From: Clarkia xantiana subsp. parviflora
Lineage: Eukaryota > Streptophyta > Magnoliopsida > Myrtales > Onagraceae
Direction: 5' to 3'
Assembly (NCBI GenBank): GCA_036873135.1
Contig: JAPTYO010000010.1
Span: 22,747,772-22,811,771 of the forward strand
DNA: 64,000 nucleotides
Shown: in pieces, positions 12,697 to 26,524 of the stretch
Position numbering within the stretch: position 1 is the first letter of the stretch
How the letters are laid out: every line of letters starts with the position of its first letter
Program-made: the position numbers and the translations under genes
Notes under the pieces: model-generated
Told to the model about the DNA's origin: nothing
Database searches by the model: none
Seen by the model: only the letters and a program-made list of their open reading frames with translations

Positions 12697-14725
12697 TTAT
12701 TTCTCTTCTCCCTTATCACCTTCACTTCCCCTCTCACTGAAACCCGGCCACTGTCCAATATCCGAACCTCCAGTCCCTTGCAACGGTCCTAAATCCCATA
12801 TGTTGTCAGGAAACCCACCTGTGACCCCGACAATGTCGGCATCGCCACCACCCGATAGCTCACTTGTGGAGAAGAACTCATCAAAGTTCTTATCCTCTGG
12901 AAAAGACACAAAATAGTCGGGCAGAGCGAGTTCTTGGTTGGAGCTACTAGTGCCAGTAGCAACCCCTTTTCCCTTGAAAATGACATCTTCAGGTACAGGC
13001 AAAGGCAAACCTTCATTGATAGGGATCATACCTTCAAACCGAAAGGGAACATCTTCTTCTGCACCAAAACCAATATCCATCCACTCCAGATTGTTATACC
13101 TCACCATTTGGCCTTCCATTGAGGAATGAATGGGCTCCGGCTCGGGCTCTGTTCCCTCTAGTTGATGGTGATGTTTCACAAACGTCTTCTTCAATCTCGG
13201 GGAAGAAGACGACCCTCCGAGTTTTCTCAGTTCTTTCCTTTCTCTTAGCCGGGTCACGAAATCTGGGTTCTTTAGCAGTTTGGCCAAGAAAGAGACCATC
13301 TGCTTCTGCCTCTTTTCAGCAGATTGGAGCCTCTGGTTCACTGATTCCACGTGGCGGGCTGTTCCAGTGTGGTGCTGCCTCAGTTCCACCACCTGCTCCA
13401 TCAGCACTGTCTTCTCCTTCCTCAGCCTCTCAACTTCAATCTCCATCCCTGTCTTTGCTGACTCAGCCGAGGATCCAGACGAGCTTCCAGCCTGTGATTT
13501 ACGCCTCTGGATGTTTTTCAGGAAATGCCTTTTCCCTCTGAGAAACGCTTCGTTTGCAAACTGCCACCTGTCAGTGTCAACCTTGCGGAATCCCTGAACA
13601 GCCAAGTAAACCAACTTAGAATGAATGAATTTTCAAGATTGTGAAAATGTAAAAGAGCATACATAATCTAGCACAACGAATGGAGGAGAAGGAGGAACTT
13701 CACTGTATTATACGGATGAGCTGCTTACAAGTAACCAAATTGCCGCTCAAGAGTAATTTAGTTACAAAGATCAAATTCTATCTGCAGAAGATTGACCAAA
13801 ACCTAGTTCCATAATCCGGAGAGCAGATGAACTCAATGGAAATGTACTTCCTTCGAGGTGGATATATACACAAGAGCAGCTCATACATATACAGCGAAGA
13901 GAACAAAACTGATCATAAAAGACGACGGGAATAGTTTGTTCACAGTGATATCAATAAAGCCGGAAAACGAATAAGAGCCAGAACAATGAATTGATCAAAT
14001 GCCATATTTTACAACTTGAGGTATCACAGAAATACTGTAAGTGTACAAATTGCAGCTAATACAGAAGACGAGCTATCCATAGCTAGCTAATACATCTACA
14101 TCAGCAGCATTTGCAAAAATTTACAAAAAAGAGTTATCGGGATAGTCAACCAAAAAAAAAAAAGACATCAAAATGTAAAACAGAAAAGATACCAGCAGCC
14201 ACCAAAGACCATGTTTCAGCAAATACCCACATAAGTATTTAATTGCCGCACAAAACTGGAGAAATTGTTGTGCTTGAAGTTCCTGGGAAGTACTATCCTG
14301 GAGAACTCCACCGGATCCCAGACGACGAAGCTGTCGCCGTTCGAACCCCAAGATATGATCGGGTCCAGTGATGGGTCATCCACCAAATCGAATGTCTTTG
14401 CAAGAAATGGAGGTACCGGGGTTCCATGCAAAGACTCAAGAGGCTGAGGCGCGACAGTATCTGCAGGAGGGATCTCGCTGATTGGTTCAGGTTTCACGTC
14501 GAACACATTGTTGGCATATGCATACGAAGGGTTTAAGGGAGAGAAAGGCTGGTAGTCAGGGAATCCGATGGTGTCCATGAACAAAGACGAAGAAGGCAGT
14601 GGTTCGGAGCCGATATTGAACAGCTCCATCCCAGGTTGAATAGAATCAAACATGTCGGATTGAGCTGAAGGAGATGAACTGGTATCTTGCGTCCGTTTCA
14701 GAGGTTGTGTGCCATCTGGGTCCAT
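12697..14725 (-). CDS. HSFA3: Heat shock transcription factor, class A3
   Basis: Two exons (14231-14725 and 12697-13593; intron 13594-14230 with donor GTGGGT and acceptor TTCAG) give 463 residues. The intron falls in the DNA-binding domain after FVRQLNTY, the conserved intron position of plant Hsf genes. The DNA-binding domain runs from about residue 102 ([14 protein letters not shown]) to about 195. The heptad-repeat oligomerisation region (about 216-290) has the class A spacing, and [13 protein letters not shown] follows. The acidic C-terminal half holds tryptophan motifs ([23 protein letters not shown]), a mark of HsfA3 in place of ordinary AHA motifs. In Arabidopsis HsfA3 acts below DREB2A in heat and drought response. 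The upstream stop context makes ATG at 14725 the first usable start. No breaks seen. Confidence 0.93.
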
Positions 14726-15292
14726 GAACAAAGTTGAAATCGTGTGGAAAATCTACGAGGTGTTGGGAAATGGTCGGGAGTGGATATAAAAGGAGAGGAG
14801 CCGCCGACATGATTCCCGGAAAATATCTCAGTGGAGAGGAACAGTTAGGCGGTGAAAGGTCGATGCCATGGAATCGACGGCTGTGATTTTGGAGGTACAG
14901 GGCCATGAAGCATAGAGATGCATGGCCAGAGAGAAGAGCACCGACCTTGCAGTGGTGATGGTGATTGCTTTACCTTCCTGGCAGTTGCCCAGTCAGCCAT
15001 TTGACGAGGGAAAATAAGAGAACTGTTGGGTACACGATTTTTTGTTTGGTAATAAAGAAAAAGGTAGGTATTTAATAGTAGGGCGTAATAGACTAATTCG
15101 AGTAAGTATTTGACAAAGCAGTGGTGGTCAATCACGTTTACTCTTAAGTGGTTTGGCTCCGAGATTCCAGGTTCGAAACCCCTCAGGAGCGTCACGATAT
15201 AAAAATATTAGACCTCGTTTGGCCCACATACCACCTCAGGCATATGAGAAGCGAGTAGAACTGAGCATAACGGGTCGCTCTCTTAACTATAC
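14726..15292. other. HSFA3 upstream region
   Basis: This is the 5' flank of the minus-strand HSFA3 gene. A TTTTATATCC stretch at about 14791-14800 (minus strand) is TATA-like but lies only about 70 bases above the ATG. I could not recognise clear heat-shock elements. From about 15130 repeat sequence begins. Confidence 0.4.
15133..15200 (+). mobile_element. tRNA-like SINE fragment
   Basis: The segment has an A-box-like AAGTGGTTTGGC and, 20 bases on, a B-box match GGTTCGAAACC (about 15171-15181), the internal Pol III promoter pattern of tRNA-derived SINEs. It does not fold as a full tRNA and differs from the SINE at 9622. Borders and tail were not found. Confidence 0.4.
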
Positions 15293-15654
15293 TAGGATGG
15301 CAACGGGGCGGGTCAAAAATCCAGCGGGTCGACCCGCGGAAACCGCCCCGACGTGTGAACAATTTTTTTTTTTTTTTTTTCTTTTCACTTCTCAATATTA
15401 AATATAATTTTTTTTTCCAAAATATTACATTATATATAAATTCAAACCATAAATCTAACATCAATCAAATACAAACAACAAACACATCAAATTCATCACA
15501 AACTACAAATTCAAATCCAAACACCAAATCCAAATTATCAAATCCTAATAATCTAAATATACATCTATTTATAATTTGGTCCATGTTATTTAGGTACTAT
15601 ATTAACCATATTGGTTAGTAAATGTTACATCATATAAACATCATAAAATAAAAT

Positions 15655-15688
<34 letters not shown>

Positions 15689-15826
15689 GAACTTCGGGGC
15701 GGGTCTGCGGGCCCCGCGCTCCTAGACCCGGACCCGCCCCGTGACCCCAGGTCAGCGGGTCGGCGGGTCAAAAATGGGTCGGGTTCCCGCGGGTCGGCGG
15801 GGCCTCGTGACCCGTTGCCATCCCTA
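15293..15826. mobile_element. hAT-like MITE without clear target duplication
   Basis: The ends TAGGATGGCAACGGG (left) and CCCGTTGCCATCCCTA (right) are inverted repeats apart from one missing G. GC-rich subterminal stretches of GGGTCGGCGGGTC type flank an AT-rich centre with a T run (15363-15380) and an (AT)n tract (15659-15686). It carries no transposase. The flanks (AACTATAC and TCGTGAGC) do not form an 8-bp duplication, so one border may be rearranged. Confidence 0.55.
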
Positions 15827-17816
15827 TCGTGAGCCTCTCTCCTCTCGAGTCGAGTACCAGTCAACTCGTACTCAACTCGGTATTAGAAAAAGCTCGACTC
15901 GACTCAAAATTTAACAAGTCGAATTTGAATATCGACCGAGCAGATTTCGATTAGCTCACAAGTAACTTGACTCATTTAAACCCCTAATGGTCACCTTAAA
16001 CTCATCCAAATACGTAACCGGACATTCATATTCATTTGTAAATATGTTATACATTTGAACAATTAATCCATATAAAGCTTCAACTTGAGGTATTAACCGC
16101 TCTAGGAGCATATGCATCATTACCTAAGAAGGGATAAAAATAAAATTCAAGGAATATTTGCAAACTCTTTACTGTTGTCTTGTCTAATCAGATGGAAATT
16201 ATATATATAGTTATTAATCTTTATTTTATTTTATCGCGATAAAGTATATAGTCGTCACTCGTCATTACTAGTCTATTTATTTATTGAAAAAAAAATATTA
16301 TATATTTATAAATGAATACGAAAGCCCAAACATTATATAGCTTCATATGGATCTAGGATTTGGGTTTGGCATATTTAAATCGATCTGGAATGTTCAGAAT
16401 CAGACCATGCTAAACCTGTTCCAAGCGGTCTATATCAAATTGATTCCAAGTGGTCCAGTTTTGTAAAAGGTAAACCAGTATCGAGAATCATAAATACACT
16501 TTTTTAGAATAACAATCGGTTTTTTTTTAAAACCTTAATTAAAATGGTTCGAGCCGAAACTGAACCAGAACTATTTTTGTGAAAAAAAAAGTAATAATAA
16601 TAATAACCCGAACTGATTCTGGATCGTTTGTATGTAGGATCTCACTACTATGATTCTTTTTATATATTTGGTAATAATAGTAGGTGGTTTTACATTTTTT
16701 TCATTATAGTAATAATATTTAGTAGTTAATGCATGGGGTTAGTTTGACAACGACAGTTCCTGGTTCATCAGTAGTGAGCTCTATGTTTTGCTTAGCGAAG
16801 AAGGCAGAGCGGACCAAGCTAATCAGAGAACAGAAAACATACACAGAACCAGGTGGGACATAACCTCTGATTATGCCGGGCCGGGCCGGGCCCATTCAGT
16901 TGTCCCCTAACAGTGACACACATTCGTCCAACAGTGGCTGTGTTGATGCGACTTTAGCCAATCACAAGTCGACATGTGTCTATGTGTCAACTAATTCGTG
17001 CCGCATATTATATGTTGATATGACATCAATACAGAGCCAATGTATTCAATAATTTCTATTATATGTATACCTGAAAAAATACAAGTTAGTTGAGTTTTAT
17101 AAATTAAAAAACTATATTCATATTTCTACTAAGGACCAATTAGCTATTTTCGTCTAATTCGATATTAAAGTTTAATGGAATTTGTCTCATACTTTTTATG
17201 TGATCGATAATATAAGTCGTTTACTAATTAGTTGTATTTTTGTCGATTAAAATGTGTTTAGGAAAATCTTATTCATACATATCCTAAAATGAAATCCACA
17301 TCCACACTACGAGATGATGTGGACCAACTATATTTACCGACACCGTATAAGCCTAGTCTTGCCCGGCCACCACCCGACTGACCATCCTACTTCGGTAACT
17401 ATTACAATCCTTATATGATACTATGCAAGTATAATATTAATATTTATACTGTATAAAAAAACATCCAAAAATTACATTCCTAACCTTTTATTTTTAAATA
17501 TATATATATAAAGGTCGATTAGACCCTTATCTTTCCTAGAACTTGCAATTTCAATCTGCAGACGACACACTGTTTATGAAGTGACTCGAATTTCTAGTGA
17601 TTGTACAGATCAATCTGTTCCGACATACACCATTACAAGTAACTACTAGCACACATATTACAGATTCGGACAACAACTAAACTGTCGGAAGAAAAATGGC
17701 TCAAACTCCCAACGGAATAAGTTACAACAGCCAGTTTGTTAATCATCTAACCTACATAGTCATTTCTACACTCCTTTCTAGTAACTACTTCAAATTACAA
17801 CACTCTTCTTTCAATT
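15827..17816. other. Intergenic repeat-rich DNA downstream of the ROS1-like gene
   Basis: The first part (15827-15975) has CTCGACTCG-type repeats like those of degenerate MITEs. The rest is AT-rich, with short palindromic GGGCCGGGCCGGGCCC near 16881-16900. I see no gene in it. The 3' UTR of the glycosylase gene should occupy the last few hundred bases. Confidence 0.4.
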
Positions 17817-20800
17817 TCAACTATCCTCCATCTTTCCCCTCCCTTTCGATAACTTGCTAGCCGGAAAATGCAGCCTTGCCATCAGTGGACGGGGCGCCCG
17901 TGATTGCCTATCAAACCCCCGCACACACACGTACCCTACAAGCGCAATCGTCAGCAATCCCGTGTATGGTAATTACACTAATCTTCTCTCTAATGTATGT
18001 GACATGTGGAATATATTATTTTAAAAAAATTCCACCTTCTTTTAGCTGATACAATATTTGCTCTATAAATAAGTATTAACTAATACATACTACTAAAATA
18101 TCCTAATTCATTGAGCCGAATGGGTTCTTGTTGATGTTCCCATTTATATGCAAAAGTATATAATATCTAGCTTGTAACTTGTTGAATGTTCGTATTATAA
18201 GAGAATTTATCATTTGCTACATACCTCTCCAGAAACAGTGTTGAATGCCTTCAGTTGTTAAACCTAAAGAAGAGTTGATCCGTCAGCTTTATGCGTATAG
18301 CTTCGGGAATTCATTATTGATTTACAAATGTACCTTTAAAGATTGTTGGTATAGAGGTGCCGAAGTAGACGGTTCGCCTCTGAAGTTTCCACAACCAGTC
18401 TCTTGGAACATCAATGGGGCGGAGACTGGATTCATGGTCAGCAAAAACCTGAAGTGTCAGGATTACGATTAATACTAGCATATGTTTTATTGTAATACCG
18501 GAATTGTCGAGGCCATCAAACAAACAACTACCTCGTTTACTTGAAAATACGTGCCATTAAGTGGGAAGCTCCCTCGCATAGCTGTTCGACACGGTATCTA
18601 GGAACAAACCATTTGTTTCCATTAATTAACTAATGTAATTTGTATATGAAAGAGGAAAATGTTAGGAAGGGAGTTGTAACGATAGCCTCACCAAAATTGT
18701 CCCGCGCACTGTTTGGGAATTTGCCTCCCGGATGCTGTCGCATGAGAAACACGCCGAATCACTGCATAGTGTGCCGTGTTCTTGTGAATTACACTTCTTT
18801 TCCGGTGGTTGAACCGAGGTTGCAGTTTCACCTGCTCAGACAAATTTTTACCCCTTAAGATACCTGAACACTAAAATACAACATATTCAAATGTATGATA
18901 TGCTCGTAAATGAATAGAAGAGCCTGAATATTACATAGTGGGATGAGTACCACCACATTCATTTCTTCTACCAAAAAAAATAAATATACAGACATTGTTG
19001 TTCTAATTGGTGGTGTTAACTCACCTGGTGTCCAGATGGCAAGGAGGTATCTACCGGGATCATCGGGTTCTCGTTTATCAAGCTGCATTATCGATACAAG
19101 GAACTTTTATCAAGTTTCTTATTATAGTCTTAATAAAGAGAAAGAAGCAAAAGTAACCGAAGAAACATCTAACCCCGTCCAACAGTGGGTGATCATCTGG
19201 TAAGTCATACCTGCATGATAACGAGCGAAATTTAGATCTACCATAACTCGACGCGATACATCTTTAGCATATAAATAATTCAAGTAGTTCTAGACTTACA
19301 CTAAATGTTCGGTCCGGAGTCGGCTCACATTTTTAAGCTTTGCTACCGGAATAGATGCAGCTTCCGGTGTCAAAGCAATCAGGGCCTTTGACATGTCACC
19401 TTCTTGAAGTTCCATATTCTTCTGCATGTAATTCTGCAAATTCTGTGTGAACTCTTCCATGTTTAATCTGATGGTAGGGATTTCGCCAAAATCTTCAATG
19501 TCCGTCTCGTCATCATCTACCAACTGTGTGCATCCGTGTTGTGGGCTCGCAGGTTCTTCGATAATCGGTTGGCAGTTACTTGGTCCTGGTCTTGCTTCTT
19601 CTAGACACTGCTGTAGATGCAACAACTCATTGTTATCATGTCGGTTAATTCCATTTTGCTCAGTCGGTGGTAAAGACAATTGCACGATTTCTGGATTGTT
19701 CTGACACGAAATTGTGCTTCCTTCCGGCAAGGGTAAGGGTAAGGGATGCAATAATGGTTCGGGGTTGTTCTGACTCGGCATTGTGCTTCCCGACGATGTA
19801 CTAACTATACTCCTCACCTCAGGCTCCGGTAAGGCTAACCTTGCACTGCATGCACAATCAATCATCATGATCAGTCAAAAAATTTAAGACTCTTTTCGGT
19901 GTTTGAAAAAAGGTTAAGAACCTTAAAATGTTGATATCCGTGTCTCAACTATTAAACTTGTTACTTTTCACTTTTTTGACTGATTTTCGCCTTAAAATTG
20001 GTGTTTTAAGCAACAAAAACACGTTTTTCCACTTTTCCGAAGTATCATATTTGTTGATCATGGTTTCGCCTTATTTATACTTAAAAAACATGTTTTTGTT
20101 CCGTTAATTTTAAGAGAAAATGTATAGTTCTGACTATTTTTAGGTTCTTAACAACAAAAGAACTTAATTTGAAGGTCTAAAATTTGCCTAAGTTACAGCT
20201 TTCTAGCTGGAACCGTACTATGAATATGAATACCTTGCAAATGCACTAGCAAAGTGTCTGCATTCGCCTCGCATAGGACACGCGTTGCAATTTGGTTTGC
20301 TTTTGGTGCAAAACACCTGCATAAAGTTCGTATAGTTTAGCATAAGGTCTGGATATTAATTTTTGAAAAGTTATGCAACATACCTTTCCGAATGTTATCA
20401 TCTGGTAATGCAACTCGTACCTGTTGTCAAGTTTGAAAGAACTTTAGACCCGAATTCTTCAATATTGAATGCAATTATGTTATACTAGACATACAGAGTT
20501 CTTTGGTCGAGTTTGCACAGTCGTGGCCAGAGAAACTTCTGAATCGATTCCAGTACCGGATACCTACAATCACCGGAAATGTTAGATTTTGCAGTTACAC
20601 TCTTTGTGAACCGGGTGTGTTTCGATGATACTCACAGTTCTAGAAGATGCAACTGAAGAGACTCGGGTAGTGGCTGTAGAGGAACCCAACCTAGTCTCAC
20701 AGCTATACGTCCAACATTCGTGTCCACCTGTTTTATATATATATTTACGGGGTATATAAACTGTCATAACTAGTGTTCCATTAAGAGTAAACCTCGATAT

Positions 20801-23800
20801 AGCGTTAAACCTACCGGGAAAGCAAGATGGTGAAGTGTTAAAAGCCGCACACACTCCACGCTCTTCAGCCCTAAGCCTCTTATGCTTAGCAGAAACTCCC
20901 TACAATCACGATTTGATATGTATGAGCTTGATATTACATATGAAGGCATTTCATACATATGAAGACACCGTCCTACAAAGCTTAATTGGCGTTTTTAGCA
21001 ACAAAAACATGTTATTTTCAACTTTTAGAAGTATCAGATTTGTTGCTCATGGTTTAAGCTTATTTGATACTTAACAAAACAAGTTTTTGTTTCATCAAGT
21101 TTAAGAGAAAAAAAAGTAGAAGTCAACCAATCTAATAGTTGAGACACTGAATATCAACATTTTAAATCTGGAACACCGATTAGCAACATGTTCTACAGTT
21201 TGCGACTGTTTTTAGATTCTTAACCCAAAAATTTAAGGAAGTAAAGCAGTATATTTGTTCTTACTTTGCTTTGTCAGGAGGGACATCTCGGAGCCATTCA
21301 AGATCGAGGCTTCCATGCTCGTTAATCAGTCGATTGAGGAAATCCTGCACGATGCATTTACAGTACAAACTTACTTAAAACGAGAATTCGGTATCTATAA
21401 AGGGTTGATAGCACAATGGATGATAACACATTTACCTGAATTCTCCCTGCAAGTACATTGTTCATTCCTCGGTCTCTGATTGCATCAGCAATCTCTTCTA
21501 CCTCTACAGATCGAATCCTTTCCCAGTCTACTGAATCCGTTGTGTTCGGTGTTCTTCCTTTTTTCCCACATCTAGTTTCTGCCTCTTTCCTTAAACTGTC
21601 CCAATCAACCTTCACTTTCTCCTTTCCAGTACTTTCACCTTTCGGTCTTGAGTTCCCGGTTTTCACTATATTGGCTTCCCGAGCTAGCGGATGCTGATTC
21701 GTAATTCTTTCTCCTATCGGGTTATTGCCCTCGGATGCAACATTATCCATTATTTGAGAGCATTCCTCTTCTACCACGGAGTTTGCTGTATTGGGGACAG
21801 CATTTTGTGTCTCTTCGCAATGCTTTGAACTTTCAAGATCAATCTTCGAGTTCTCATTTGATGATACATCTCCGTTCTCGTGGATGCGGAATTCAGTCGG
21901 AATGCTCGACCGGGCCATATGTAGGAGCTGCATGAATGATGTTGAGCTAGTAAAAGGGCTAGTCTTTGAAAAACCAGATGGATCATCTATTTCCGAGTTT
22001 TCCGAGCTGGATCCTCTCCTTTCAGCAGTTGGAGCTTTCATGGAGTCCGAGGAGTTCTGAGATGATATGACGGAATCTTGAAATGACACGGCGTCTGTTT
22101 CAGATCCTACAACATCCGAGGTTGAGCTCACTCTCTCATTGTTCTCGGTTTCATTGACTGATATAGAAACCGTTGGACTCGGCATCTTTTCCCTCCATTT
22201 GCTGGTGTATTCCAAATCCAAGATGCTCATATCTGGGTCACTGATTAAAGAACTTGTTCCCTCATCAGAACTCTGTTTTTGCTTGGACTTGGGCGGGTAT
22301 CGTGACACAAGTGACATGAATGCAGAGCTGCAAAAAAATTGGTTTGATTTGAAATTACATGATTGGCTGATTTACATATTTGAGGTCCCAAAAGATCATA
22401 TGTTACCTTGAGAGATGATCCGACACATTTTGAGTAAGGAAAACTCCCACAACCGAATCAACAACTGATCCTTTCCAAGGTGAGAAACGCCGGTCACCTG
22501 TCAAGTCAAATATCATATGGTATTGTCAAGAAATATACAATTTGACCATTTCATCATAGTTATTTCGGATTATATATATATCTTGTTGAAACAGACACTC
22601 TACCGTGAGTCTGTAGTACCACACGGGTTGGTGTATGTAACAATTAAGCCGTATATATGCAAGTGGGCCACCTCCTCCTCCTATCACTCAATTGGATTTA
22701 GGATGGAACCCTACTTGCATATATTACTGCTCTCTGCTGGCCCGTTGGACTTGGCTCGGCCAAATATGGAATCTAACATATCTATCCTTATTTCTAAGAT
22801 TTTTCATGCATTTGTAGTATTTTTGTAGCGGAAAGGGATCATTCCGATGAAATACGGTACCTTGGACAAGATGCATGCGAGCAATGAACGAGTCTGCACG
22901 GCCTTTGAAGACTCTGCGCTCCTCCTCCCACCATTTTGCTTTCTGCTCATCAGTTCCATCGATACCTTCACTGTTTATGTCCTCTAACAAAAGCTTCCAC
23001 ACTCTAGTTGTTTCATCATCAAGATCAACTCTTGGCCGTGGTTTTCGTTTCTTAACATGTTCGAAAGGCACAATGGTCCCATCCCTCTGAAAGCTAATCA
23101 TCATCTTGTTGCTACCTTCATCCCCATGGCTGCTATATCTATAAGGCACGATTGCATTCATCTCACGATTTTCATTTCTAGAAGTTTCTCTATTGATATC
23201 AAGATTCTCTAATTGTTCGGTAATTGCTTCAACGGGCTTCCTCCATGATCTCCTTGGCTTACCACCTACATCAACATTGTACTAGTTAATTAAACAAAAC
23301 TATGAGCATCAAAAGATTATTGTGTAAATAGACAAACCTTTTGATTGGAGTAAGGCTTGGTGTTGTTTATGATGCATGAGAATAATCTCCTTATGCCTCT
23401 TTGTCCGCTTCTTTTTTGATGGGGTTTGCATCTCTGCGAGCAACGTCTCTATACAAGTTTGGGGATTCATAGAGTTGGGTCTTTGCTTATGAGACTGGTA
23501 ATTTGACATCATATGGTATTGTGCAAATTTTGTCAAATCCCCGACACGCGTGTGGGACTGAGATCTCTTCTTTGTTGACCTCTCATCCTGGGTAAATGCT
23601 AACAAACATCCCATGTCTTGCCTTTTGTCCTGAACTTCTGTCACAGAGCTGAAGCTGTCTATTGAAGCAGCAAAAAGGAAACCTAGTCTCGGATCGCTCC
23701 TTGGTCTTGCAGATGCTTCTCCATTTGTAGAAGATGTTAAGATAGATGACGAATTGACCTGCATCTTGTCGCTTCTCTTTCTCTTGTGAACGTTGTGCAT

Positions 23801-25748
23801 CCACGGAAGTGATTCATATGCTTGCCGGTTGTTGTATCCGATCCCAGACATGTTCGTGGTCTGGTTCTGAATTTGTACACCATGAACATAATGATTGTCC
23901 AATTCTGGCTCTTGGCCACCTCCAATCATCACCGACAAAGATATATTTGTTTTCTCTTTCAGACGAGCAATTTCAGTCTCTTTAAGGTACTCAACCTCAT
24001 GACTTAAATTATCGGTGGAATTCAACTGAAGTGCTGGCTCAGTCTGGGGATTAGGTGATGCTGATTGTTCTTCAATGTCAAAATTCAACGCTCTCTTACA
24101 AGACTTCTTTGGAGGATTATCGGGTTTTGAATCAAACGAGTCTCCTTCTGGAGATCCCTCGGCCCCTTTTCGTCGAACATACTTTTTTCTTACTCGCTTC
24201 TCACCTTCAACAACAACACTTTTAGGTGTTTTGGGCTTAGGTGTCGGTTTTGGCTTAACCTCCCTGACCACCTTTGGTCTATGCTTCTTTCTCCTCGGCT
24301 TTTGCTGGGGCGTTTTGATTGCATCTAAACCACCATGCTCTTCATCGACCTTTTGAATGTTGAGATTCTCCGTGTTTTTAGAAACTGCAGATGGTGAGTC
24401 AGTGGCAGAAAGGTCTACAACAATATCTTTCCCCTGTTTCGCCTCTTTAAGCATTAACCTTCTGAGTTCATCGCCTTCCTTGATTAGTTGTTCCTTAGTT
24501 GTTGGTTGGTAGTTCATGCCGAGGGACTTATTCGGGGTGATAGGTGCAAACTGAGGTATGGATGTCTCTGAAAGTGCATCTTCCATTACCTCTGCCGGTA
24601 AATTAAGATCATATGTGTGTCTTGGAACATTCGCGGTTCCATCTGTCGAATCACCATTATATTTATATCAGACTTCAGACAAAAATTTCAACATATATAG
24701 ACTCCAACAAGTGTGCAAATTAGAATTTATTTGCAGTCCATCATATTAAAATGGTGGTAGGATATGGTAAGTTTATTGACCTTGATATTAGAGATAATCA
24801 ACCTTACATGTTATATATGCCACCACACTTAGTAGACCAAACTTTGCGCTCATTAATCTTTAAATTGAATTACTTAACCACTCACTTACTCTAGCTATCT
24901 ATCACTACTACATCCAGATTAAGCTTGAAAATAGACATAATTTGATATTACAACCGGGATAACTATTAAATATTTCACAAAAGCTTCTAAACACCTTAGT
25001 AGACCCGCCGTCTTTTAAAGAGAATATTGCGGAGTGAGAAAAGTATTTTGGAGTGAGAAAAAGTCACGTAACTTACACGTGTTCAAATGTCACGTCATTA
25101 AATAATATAATATAAATAAAAATTTAAAATTTAATTAAAAGTAAGTGAGAGAAAATTATAAATCTGACAACACACTTTTTCATCTTTCTATCTATATGTT
25201 CGGATGACACTTGATAACTGTTTCTAAAATCTACGCAGTATCAAATCAACCGATAAAACGGAAACTGACGCTGGTGGCTTTCGAGCCGGACAGCATCATT
25301 CCACTCTGAGTTCCAGAAACAACAACTTACATGTGTTTGGTGCCGTGTAGTTGCCACCAGTCCACGGGTTATCGCCGGTCGGTGCCGTGTAGTTACCACC
25401 AGTCCGCGGGTCATCGCCTGTCGGAGCCCTCTCAAAGTAAGAATCAGGAAAACCGAGGAAGGAACCATTTGGCACGGCGGCTGCATCCGCCAGGGCCAGT
25501 AGACCCATGAAAGTCCTTGTCGTCGCTGGACCGGCCCATATGGTGTCAGCTTCACCGGAGAACAACCTTCCATGGTCGTGAGCTTTCTGTCTCGTCTCTG
25601 TTCCTCCGATATCGGTCAAATCTTGAATCTTTGTCGGAAACCCATGTGGAAACTCTCTCCCCTCCGTTTCTTCACAGATCGGCTGCGGTTTCGACAAAAT
25701 CGGCTTCACCGATGACAGGGGAGCTTCTGTTTCAGCTGTCTTCTCCAT
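17817..25748 (-). CDS. ROS1: ROS1/DEMETER-like 5-methylcytosine DNA glycosylase
   Basis: Nineteen exons join in one frame to 1558 residues: 25331-25748, 23338-24642, 22861-23265, 22407-22497, 21436-22327, 21265-21344, 20815-20899, 20636-20727, 20495-20563, 20384-20420, 20234-20316, 19300-19845, 19174-19210, 19025-19082, 18692-18831, 18532-18597, 18334-18448, 18225-18263, 17817-17935. All introns are GT-AG. The protein removes 5-methylcytosine in nuclear DNA (base excision, beta/delta elimination). Seen: Lys/Pro-rich DNA-binding stretch in exon 2; glycosylase part 1 (RRFSPWKGSVVDSVVGVFL); helix-hairpin-helix LSIRGLGLKSVECV with catalytic K about 1076; catalytic D about 1094 in VDTNVGR, 18 residues on as in the family; Fe-S cysteines about 1161, 1168, 1171, 1177 (C-x6-C-x2-C-x5-C); then permuted CXXC and RRM-like C-terminal domain (DKREPDDPGRYLLAIWTPG, RTAMRGSFPLNGTYFQVNE). 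The start region (YDLNLPAE, QFAPITP) favours ROS1/DML over DME. Exon 1 is least certain. Confidence 0.93.
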
Positions 25749-26520
25749 CTCCGGCGTAATTAATGAATCAGTCACTGTAATTAATCAGTTTTCACCTGCA
25801 TGTCCCTCGCCGGAGCTCGGATCCGCCGCCAAGGAGGTGAAGAATCGATGAATGACCACGGATCGGAAGGAAGAAGAGGTGTGGATAGAGATTTTTGGGT
25901 TAATCTCGGTGGTGAAGAACAGAGGAAACGGAAAATCGCATTATTCTCCTGTAATTCCTCAGAAAATGCCACTTTAATCTATACTTTCTCTTATAACTTT
26001 CAACTTTAAACCCTGCTGCAGAAAATCACGCAGCTGCATCTCAACCAAACCCTACCTGGAGATCTGAACTGGTCGAGCTCAATGAAAATGACGAATTAAC
26101 CCCAAATGGAACTTAGATTTTTATTCGTAGAGAGATAGAGAAGAGAGAGATTGAAAACGAACGCAAAAGAGAGTTTGTTGAAGATAATAATATTAAAGTT
26201 TCTTTTAAGTCGTTGATGATAATAACTCCTTTTCCCGGTAATAAAATACAATATATTAAATTAATTGCATGTTACCTTGTGTTGTAGTACGTAAAACATA
26301 AAAGATTATTGATACGATCATATTAACCAATCACAATATTGTAAAATTTACGTAAGGATATTATTAGTTGTCAAGTTTATTTGATCATTGTTGGATTATG
26401 AATATATGGTCGCGTTTCATTATATGTATCTTCATAGGTACGAAGGGATTGACTAGTTTGAGATTTAATAATTCCATCTTAAACAAAAGTTAAATAAGTA
26501 GTTTAAAATATTAGAGAGGG
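25749..26520. other. Upstream region of the ROS1-like gene
   Basis: This is the likely promoter and 5' leader on the minus strand. A six-codon upstream ORF (ATG at 25801, stop ending at 25781) precedes the main ATG by about 30 bases. A longer open stretch to 25972 in the same frame has no ATG of its own. GA-rich sequence (about 26133-26158) and AT-rich DNA follow. No TATA box was assigned. Confidence 0.4.
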
Positions 26521-26524
26521 TCTC

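Noticed and set aside
15133..15200. tRNA gene
   Set aside because: A- and B-box-like motifs are there, but the sequence does not form an acceptor stem or anticodon arm; SINE fragment is more likely.
25781..25972. A 63-codon open stretch just upstream of the ROS1-like start
   Set aside because: It begins with GTG, not ATG, and its only ATG is seven codons from the end. It is not in frame with the main gene and no intron of acceptable size would join it. I keep only the six-codon upstream ORF.
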